DNA of 64,000 nt from positions 1,302,001 to 1,366,000 of the forward strand of contig BCGN01000006.1 in the NCBI GenBank assembly GCA_001599295.1. The letters are read 5' to 3'. The DNA is from Sporopachydermia quercuum (taxonomy: Eukaryota; Ascomycota; Sporopachydermiomycetes; Sporopachydermiales; Sporopachydermiaceae). A program made the position numbers and the translations under genes. Below are positions 57,375-64,000 of the stretch, piece by piece. Within the stretch, counting starts at the first letter, position 1, and each line of letters begins with the position of its first letter. The notes beneath the pieces were generated by a model, which was given only the letters and a program-made list of their open reading frames with translations, ran no database searches and was not told the DNA's origin.

Positions 57375-58610
57375 TTATATACCACCAGCAACTTCAGCAG
57401 CTTTGCTACCGTTCTCGATCTCAAACTGTTGAACTGGTAATCCAGTACTCTTAACTCCATCAAAACTCTTCATTGGCTTTAACCCCCATTTTGCCAACAT
57501 TGCCTTATCTTCATCCCATCCACTGCACATAGTTGTAAGCATCTTCTTACCTGTGAATATAGCATTGGATCCAGCCAGGAAACATAAGAATTGCTCATAC
57601 TCTTTCATTGTATATCTTCCTGCTGCTAATCTAATAACAGACTTTGGCATAATTAATCTAGCTGTTGCGATTGTTCTTATAATTTCATCAAATGTCAGCT
57701 TCTTCTCGGTTCCTTCTAATGGGGTTCCTTTAATAGGAATAAGCTTATTAATAGGAAGACTCTCTGGATGTTGTGACATATTACTTAAGGTATAAAGAAA
57801 GCCAATATGATCTTCCTCGGTCTCTCCTAAACCGAGAATTCCACCAGTGCAAACTTTTAATCCGGATTCTCTAACGTTTTCAATGGTCTGCAATCTATCG
57901 TCATAACTCCTTGAAGTAATGACCTTTGGATAATGCTCTCTAGATGTATCAATGTTATGATTGTAAGCAGTCAAACCAGCTTCCTTCAAAGTATTTGCTT
58001 GATCTTTATTAACCATACCCAACGTGACGCAAGATTCTAATCCTAGCTCGTTCACAGCCTTTACCATTGCAGCAATTTTTTTAAGTCCGCTTTTCCTGCC
58101 ATGCATGTCTCTCCAAGCAGCACCCAGACAGAATCGAGTACTACCGTTTGATTTTGCTTCTTTAGCAGCAGTGATCACCTCTTCAATAGGAATCAGCTTG
58201 CTGGCTTTCAAACCTGTATCATAACGTGACGATTGAGCGCAGTATTTACAGTCTTCGGTACAGCCACCTGTCTTAATACTTAGAAGAGTGCATAGCTGAA
58301 CTTTGTTTGGATCGTTGAACTTCCTGTGCTGCATTTGAGCAGAATAAACAAGCTCTAGAAGAGGTGTATTATAGATCTCTCTAATTTGGTCTTTGGACCA
58401 GCTATGAGAAGGACTAGCTTGGCTGAGAGCATGTTTAAGAGCTGATGGTGCTCCGCTGGAGTCAGTAGGGGAGACAGGAGGGAAGTTCAAGTTGTTATAG
58501 GTCGAGCTTGGTATTTCGTCAGTAACTGTTGAAAAGCTCCTAATGCATGAAAATCTTGTTGAGAAAATATTGAGAGCTTTAAAGGCTCTGGTAGGTTTTA
58601 ATTGGATCAT
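57375..58610 (-). CDS. BIO2: Biotin synthase
   Basis: Bio2 is the mitochondrial radical SAM enzyme that inserts sulfur into dethiobiotin to make biotin. I start at the ATG giving MIQLKPTRAFKALNIFSTRF, a clear presequence, for 411 residues; in-frame upstream codons include another ATG, but that extension is hydrophobic and less likely. The radical SAM cluster ligands are C117, C121 and C124 (GGCTEDCKYCAQSSRY). The family blocks TRFCLGAAWRDMHGRK, SCVTLGMVNKDQANTLKEAG, YNHNIDTSREHYP, VCTGGILGLGE and IRLAAGRYTM follow; the last holds the arginine of the 2Fe-2S site. Length and sequence agree with yeast biotin synthase. Confidence 0.97.
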   Translation of the reverse strand: MIQLKPTRAFKALNIFSTRFSCIRSFSTVTDEIPSSTYNNLNFPPVSPTDSSGAPSALKHALSQASPSHSWSKDQIREIYNTPLLELVYSAQMQHRKFNDPNKVQLCTLLSIKTGGCTEDCKYCAQSSRYDTGLKASKLIPIEEVITAAKEAKSNGSTRFCLGAAWRDMHGRKSGLKKIAAMVKAVNELGLESCVTLGMVNKDQANTLKEAGLTAYNHNIDTSREHYPKVITSRSYDDRLQTIENVRESGLKVCTGGILGLGETEEDHIGFLYTLSNMSQHPESLPINKLIPIKGTPLEGTEKKLTFDEIIRTIATARLIMPKSVIRLAAGRYTMKEYEQFLCFLAGSNAIFTGKKMLTTMCSGWDEDKAMLAKWGLKPMKSFDGVKSTGLPVQQFEIENGSKAAEVAGGI

Positions 58611-59740
58611 TGCGAGGCAGGAATAGCTGTAGATGTATTTGATGGTAGGTCCGTTGAATTGTATGAACAATATCATTGAGCAAGAGAAAGAATAAGTACA
58701 TTTTAAGATCAATCCATGAAGCGAGTAACAGGATATCCACTTTTATTTATAGTTGTATCCGACATATGTGAAATTCCTGTAATATAACTAATGTAAATCC
58801 TATCATGCTGCGAATCATAATTTACTTAACGTAAAGTTAATATAATATGTAGAAAAATGGAAAAGTCAATTATACGGAAATGGGAATCGTTGCCGCCAGG
58901 AATTTAACATTAAAGTAAGAGAACTGAAACTATGTATTAGCTTTACTGGTCTAGCAATGGAATAGGAACTTGGGTTCTATCCTCATCGAATAATATGTTA
59001 CAACTGGTAGGTAGGAAGGTCATTTGATGGAGGAAGTAAGGAAATTATAACCATAATTATATCATTATATGACTCTGGAAAAACCTGAAAAACCAAGTGG
59101 ATGTAAAACAAGGGTTCTGATAAGTATTTTGAGTGGTCTTATAGTAGTGAGTGATGATAATTACAGCTAATTGTTGTTTTTATTAATAGATAAGTTGAGT
59201 AGTCGGGATTTCCAACAAAAGGGTTTGATGGTGAGCATTCATGAAATTTGCTCCAACTTTAATTTTAACCTTATTCATATGACTCAAATAATTCCCAAGT
59301 TGGGAAGGTAGTCATTGAAAATTGACTACAGTATTAAGGTTTTGGCCAATTGTGTTTTTTCATTTGGTCTTATCAACTCATATGAAAAAGTTTAATTTAA
59401 AAAGTATTACTTAACAGGGTAATTAAGTAAGTCATATGAGCCATGTGACTAGCATGATTATTTAAGAGTATTTCCTTAACTAATCATATGAGTCAAGAGA
59501 TTGCTATAAACGATAGTTGTACCTGAGTCATGACTATTGGTGATTCATACCGAACGTGTTCGAACTACTAATCGTAAAGCATTTCATATCTTCTCTAAAC
59601 CAGCGCAGAACAAGAATTTGTAGATGAGAAAGTAATTTAAATACATACTAATATAAATGGATATGTACGTGTATAAATTTAACGAGATGTAATTAAACCT
59701 ACTTGGAAAATAGATGTAGGTTAAATAAATTAAGGTTCTT
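58611..59740. other. BIO2 promoter and WHIM/PHD gene 3' region
   Basis: About 1.1 kb, AT-rich. The BIO2 coding frame continues 100 bp upstream of the chosen start without being conserved. Several ATATGA(G)TCA words recur at about 59275-59500. No gene was seen. Confidence 0.5.
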
Positions 59741-62227
59741 TTAAAAGTTCGAAATATCTTTCATGTCCTTCAGTGGTACATCAGAAGTAACAGTGATAGG
59801 AATGGAATGTTCTGATTTTGTTTCTGAAGTAGTTGGAAAGTTATAGGTGCTTTCCTTTACAGATCCTGTTTCAAAGGAGATCGAAGGTCCATTTGATTCT
59901 TCATCTTTAGGGGCAGAAATTAGTTCTTGTTTAGGTAGAATAAGAGTATCATTTGTTGATTGTTCCTTTTCAAGTTGTTCACCGATACTAGAATTTTCAT
60001 TTTTAGCATTACTACTGCTTTCACCGTTGACTTCCTTCTTCTTTTCCAACTCTTCTTCTTTCACCTTCTCATCCAAATGATCTTTTTCTTCTTCCTTATT
60101 TTCATTACCATGCCCATTAGGAGCATGTTCTTCTTTGGTAGTAGAGCAATTATTACATTTAAATAAGTAGCTGGGGTCCTTCACTATCTGAACTTTCTCC
60201 TCAGGAGATTGGCATTCTAAATGTTGCCATTTCGAGCAAACAGCACAACAAATACTATCTTTACCGTCATTAAAATTAACACCTTGAACACCACATTTGC
60301 AATCAAACATCCAATTACCTTTACTGTCATATCCATCAACCAATGGCCCTTCGATTTCGGTTCCTGCTCCTTCCAAAAGTTCCTTCTCCTCTATCACACC
60401 TTCCATTCCATCTACTTGTTCTCCCAACCTCTCCAATCTTGCAAGTTCTCTTTCTTTTCTCTTCAGTCGTTGAATTTCAGCTGCATCAGTTATACCTTCA
60501 TTTTCCAACTCATCTATATCTTCAACACTCAAAGTTACATCTGCTCTGCCTCCCCTTAGCCTAGCAAACTTTTTACGTCTAGCTTCTGCTTTTCTTTGTT
60601 CCTCTTCCTCCTCCAGCCTTCTTAATCTTTGTTCCTCTAATTCCCTATACCTTTGTTTAGCTTCAATTCTAGCACTTCTTTTCCTAGGCAAAAGAGTCAA
60701 TTCTCTCAAACGTTCCTTTTCTCTTGAAGCTGCAGCTTTCCTTCTTTTTATCTCAGCTTGCTCTATCTCTAGTAAAACGTCATTTATAATAAAGGTATGT
60801 AATAGCTTATCGGAGTCGGATGCTTTTTTCGTATTTAATGATTTGGTAAAATCAATCCATTCATACAAGGAAGAGCATACGCATTTCCATTTTGAATCTA
60901 TGAAGTCAATGAAGTCGTTTTTAGTTAATTGTTCAGTAGGAATTTGAGAGATTCGCCAAGAGTTTTCCTCGGTTGCATTTCCAGAATTGGGATTTTCTTC
61001 TGTCTCACCGTTTTCAGCCTCGGTTTCATTGTCAGTTTTGACTTGAGCAGCTCCGTTTGACTTCTTAGCCCGTTTCTTCCTGCTTGGTCCTATCCACTTC
61101 TTTCTTTTTCTTGTTGGTTTGCTTGCTGCTTCTTTCAACTGTTTTTCGACTTCTCTTCGGTTAATTTCTTCTTCGAACGAAGTGAAATAATCAATCTTAT
61201 AATAAAGACGATTATCATCGAGAAGATAATATGATCCTCCTTCATCTGACCAGCCTACCGGGTCTATTCTCTATAGTATACGTTAGAACAGGAATTACTA
61301 ATAATCGTGGGTAGCAGTTCAGTAATAGCACTTGAACACATACAAATTCTAAAGGATCATTTGGTTGTTTGTCGATGTATTCACGGAATTTCTCTTCATT
61401 TTGCATTACTAAAGTGACAAAAAAGTGCAATAAACGGATCTAAATGATTGTTAGTAAGATGAAATATTAAGTAAGCAACAAGTAGCAAGAATGAACACCG
61501 TTGAATGAATACATACTTTTTCCACTATCGAAATCTCAGCAAATGTTTTGGGCTCAAATTCTGATCCTAAAAGCTGTGGTGCATTTGGAATTGAGCTTAA
61601 AAAGCTTCTTGCTCTCTCATCAAATGTATCAATACTAGAGATAGTATTAAGTTAGTTAGGCAATTCGTAATGGCTAGATTTATAGCTTGACAGAAATACG
61701 CCTGCAATATACTGAGAAACAATTCAACATACGTAATATCCTTATTACGAGGAACAACACTGTTAATCAACCCAAGTTGAATTTTTGTTAATAGGCTAGT
61801 ACCGGAGATGCCAAGCAACTCTTCTTCCAAGATCTATAATAATAAAAAGAACCCTGTTAGCATAAGCAAATAAGAGGGAAAATTGTAACACAATTCTACA
61901 ATTCTAATTTCTTAGTCTTGAAATAGCCAACATTTTAACATTACTCACATCGGAATCAATGCTATCAGCACCCAATTTTACCATTCCTTTGAAGAAACTC
62001 AACCATTGCATCAACACAGCATATTCCCAAGTGTTCTGGACTGACTTCAATTTATCTCTATACTCCTCTTTTTCACTTGGTATATACTCCGGTAGTTTTG
62101 CTAAAGCAATTTTTGTCTCTTCGCTTATATATGGTAAGCCAGCTATACGAGCAGGAATCTCCACTGGTTTTACTACAGTTGTTTTCGGTTCAACTGATTT
62201 CCTTTTCGCTCTATGGTGTCTGGCCAT
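59741..62227 (-). CDS. WHIM-domain PHD-finger chromatin protein (ISWI/RSF1-type)
   Basis: Probably an accessory subunit of an ISWI-like remodeller. Five exons (61949-62227, 61733-61833, 61517-61634, 61344-61439, 59741-61270) give 707 residues, with all phases consistent. The N-terminus MARHHRAKRKSVEPK is basic. Residues about 40-250 resemble the DDT/WHIM module of RSF1, CECR2 and fungal relatives, with the motif RIDPVGWSDEGGSYYLLDDN then RLYYKID. A long charged coil (about 360-495) precedes a PHD finger at about 522-573 (CKCG...CCAVCSKWQHLEC...CNNC). The tail is acidic and Ser-rich. Donors are GTGAGT or GTATGT; introns are 115, 98, 77 and 73 bp. Exact family membership is uncertain, since I could not place a specific S. 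cerevisiae orthologue. Confidence 0.75.
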
Positions 62228-63023
62228 TTTTACTATATGTGGAAAATACCAAAACTTGAATTCTAGCCAAAATCGCTCAAAATATGGGAAAATTAGCATT
62301 TCCTACAAAGGTTCATTAGAAAAATTTGCTCTACTATAGACAATGAACAGCTGAATAGTGTGCAGAAGATGTTGAGAAGAAGGAAGTGTTTTTTCGTGTT
62401 TGTGGGAATTTTCACTTTAGAGTATCAGGAGTTTATGATTATGTGATACTGTGATTCAGGAAGATACTTGAATAGATAATATGAATAGGCAGCAAAAAAA
62501 ATATGCATACTGATATGAATGTACTGCATATAAAGAAAGGTAAAATTTTCATTAACCGGAAATATAATAAACTGATTCAGGGGGTTTAATTTCCAATTCT
62601 CTAAGAACAGCACATTTATTAGTTTCCTTACATAATATCATGATGAGGCAGAAAGAATGGAAAATTTCGGAGATAAATTTATCACGTGCTGTTTATTTCC
62701 GTTTTTGGGTAACTTATAATATCTGAAATAGCATACAACAGAAGGAACGGGGCTGAAGGACTACTTGGCCGAGCTTTCTTCCGAACTTTTGCGTGAAACA
62801 TACAAACCTTCCGCTAGATGCTTATATTATCTACATATAAAGAACCTTAATAAATAATAAAGTTTCAACTGTTAGCTTAGCAACCACGAAACACCTTCAA
62901 CCAACGAAACCCTACAGGTTCTATGCTGTCAGAATTGAATGCTAACGAATCTCATTAAGTACTACTCAAAAGTATGAATAAAACCCCCCAAAATGCTAAT
63001 CAAAACGTAATTAATTAATCGAG
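62228..63023. other. Spacer between malate synthase and the WHIM/PHD gene
   Basis: About 800 bp between two minus-strand genes. A CACGTG lies at 62693-62698 in the WHIM/PHD promoter, and a TTCCG-rich patch at about 62660-62815. No gene was seen. Confidence 0.55.
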
Positions 63024-64000
63024 TTAATCCTTCAAAATTCTCAAATCAATTGGCTCGGAAATGGTTGTAATTTCGTCATAAAGCAAAGTAGTTAAGAACC
63101 CGCTGAAACTCTTCCCTGTGATATCATTTTCAAAATACTTAGCAGCCAGTTTGAACTTATTATCAGGGCTAGCTTTAGCAACTAATTTCTCCACCTCTTC
63201 ATTTAGAATTCTCAAATTCAATTCAGGTGTGACTGTTACGTTAGTATCAGCTGTTTTCACACCATGAGTAACCCATTGGTATAACTGACATCTGCTAACT
63301 TCAGCAGTAGCAGCATCTTCCATTAAGGAATTGATAGGTACACATCCAAAACCTCTTAACCAAGCTTCCATATAGCATAGACCAATATATAAATTCAATC
63401 TGATGCCATTTTCTGTAATTTTTCCACCAGGAATCTTAGTATCGATCAAATCCTGCTCAGTGACATGAACATATCCTTCTTCAGTATCAGGCCGGTAGAA
63501 AATTTGATTAGGGGTTGGCATGTGTTCGTCAAAAATATCAGTAGCATATTTAGCCAACGCTGGATGAGCAACCCATGTACCATCATGACCAGCTGTAACT
63601 TCTCTAAGTTTGTCTTTCTTCACATTGTTCATTGCCTTTTCATTGGCCTCAGGATCATTCTTGATAGGAATTTGGGCTGCCATACCACCCATAGCATGGA
63701 CACCTCTTTTATGACAAACAGCAATCAACCGTTTAACATAAGAAGCCATAAATGTAACAGTCATAGTAACATCTCCCCTGTCAGGAAGAATAAACTCCTT
63801 ATGGTTTCTCAAATTCTTGATAGTAGAAAAGATATAATCCCATCTTCCGCAATTCAATCCTGCTGAATGTTGTCTTAACTCGAATATAATCTCTTCCATT
63901 TGAAAAGCTGCTGGCAATGTCTCAAGTAATGCTGTAGCTCTAATAGTTCCTCTTGGAATGGCAAGCATATCTTGTGCAACGTTAAATACATCATTCCAAA
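63024..64000 (-). CDS. MLS1: Malate synthase, C-terminal part
   Basis: Malate synthase condenses glyoxylate with acetyl-CoA in the glyoxylate cycle. The gene runs off the window; the frame is open to 64000, so only about 325 C-terminal residues are seen ([20 protein letters not shown] onwards). Family blocks are [71 protein letters not shown] (substrate and acetyl-CoA site) and [18 protein letters not shown], which holds the catalytic Asp. The protein ends [10 protein letters not shown], so the peroxisomal SKL tail usual in yeast glyoxysomal malate synthase is missing. No splice donor near the end offers an alternative tail, so a cytosolic or otherwise targeted enzyme is likely. Confidence 0.95.
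   Translation of the reverse strand, partial: WNDVFNVAQDMLAIPRGTIRATALLETLPAAFQMEEIIFELRQHSAGLNCGRWDYIFSTIKNLRNHKEFILPDRGDVTMTVTFMASYVKRLIAVCHKRGVHAMGGMAAQIPIKNDPEANEKAMNNVKKDKLREVTAGHDGTWVAHPALAKYATDIFDEHMPTPNQIFYRPDTEEGYVHVTEQDLIDTKIPGGKITENGIRLNLYIGLCYMEAWLRGFGCVPINSLMEDAATAEVSRCQLYQWVTHGVKTADTNVTVTPELNLRILNEEVEKLVAKASPDNKFKLAAKYFENDITGKSFSGFLTTLLYDEITTISEPIDLRILKD

Noticed and set aside
1-64000. tRNA genes, rRNA, CRISPR arrays, transposons or viral remnants
   Set aside because: Reading both strands I saw no GGTTCRANTCC-type B box with a matching A box, no spaced direct repeats, no long terminal or inverted repeats and no transposase, integrase or reverse transcriptase motif. A dedicated scan (tRNAscan-SE, RepeatMasker) would settle it.

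Overview
The window looks like nuclear DNA from a budding yeast (Saccharomycotina), probably an early-branching or Yarrowia/Dipodascus-like lineage rather than a close relative of Saccharomyces cerevisiae. The DNA is AT-rich. Introns are frequent and follow a yeast grammar: GTAAGT, GTATGT or GTGAGT donors and a TACTAAC-like branch site very close to the acceptor. The gene set combines yeast-type proteins (AIM11, MBA1, ARP9, MIH1, MNR2/ALR) with a SERCA-type calcium ATPase that S. cerevisiae lacks. CTG falls at conserved leucine positions (for example in BET1), so the standard genetic code fits. The species is an inference.

Left part (1-21,000): an unassigned stretch; a Ser/Asn-rich protein (+); a run of minus-strand genes ELP3 (tRNA wobble modification), MBA1 (mitoribosome receptor), YOP1 (ER shaping) and RPS6; then, divergent from RPS6, a nuclear coiled-coil protein resembling the INO80 subunit Iec3; then TSC11/AVO3 (TORC2 scaffold).

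Middle (21,000-46,000): SERCA calcium pump, AIM11, RCH1 (calcium homeostasis transporter), a possible small membrane protein, ARP9 (SWI/SNF and RSC), MIH1 (Cdc25 phosphatase), a 5.6-kb stretch without a gene, and an MNR2/ALR magnesium transporter of the CorA family.

Right part (46,000-64,000): GCV3 (glycine cleavage H protein), BOL1 (mitochondrial BolA), an unassigned coiled-coil gene, an unassigned 391-residue protein, CFD1 (cytosolic Fe-S assembly), BET1 (ER-Golgi SNARE), BIO2 (biotin synthase), a WHIM/PHD chromatin protein of the ISWI/RSF1 type, and the 3' part of malate synthase.

Twelve genes were assembled here from two to five exons by matching donor, branch, acceptor, phase and protein family; the exon coordinates are in each entry. 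Several first exons are very short (RPS6 6 nt, BET1 14 nt, ARP9 30 nt, YOP1 48 nt). Functional themes are Fe-S and lipoyl chemistry (CFD1, BOL1, BIO2, ELP3, GCV3), divalent cation handling (SERCA, RCH1, MNR2), growth control (TSC11, MIH1, RPS6) and chromatin remodelling (ARP9, the Iec3-like and WHIM/PHD proteins). They are interleaved, not clustered, and nothing looks like an operon, defence island or mobile element. I found no tRNA, rRNA, CRISPR array or convincing transposon. The most unusual items are the 1-kb BET1 intron, the CACGTG half-palindrome cluster upstream of ELP3, the gene-free 5.6-kb stretch, a malate synthase with no peroxisomal tail, and a GC-rich structured block upstream of ARP9.
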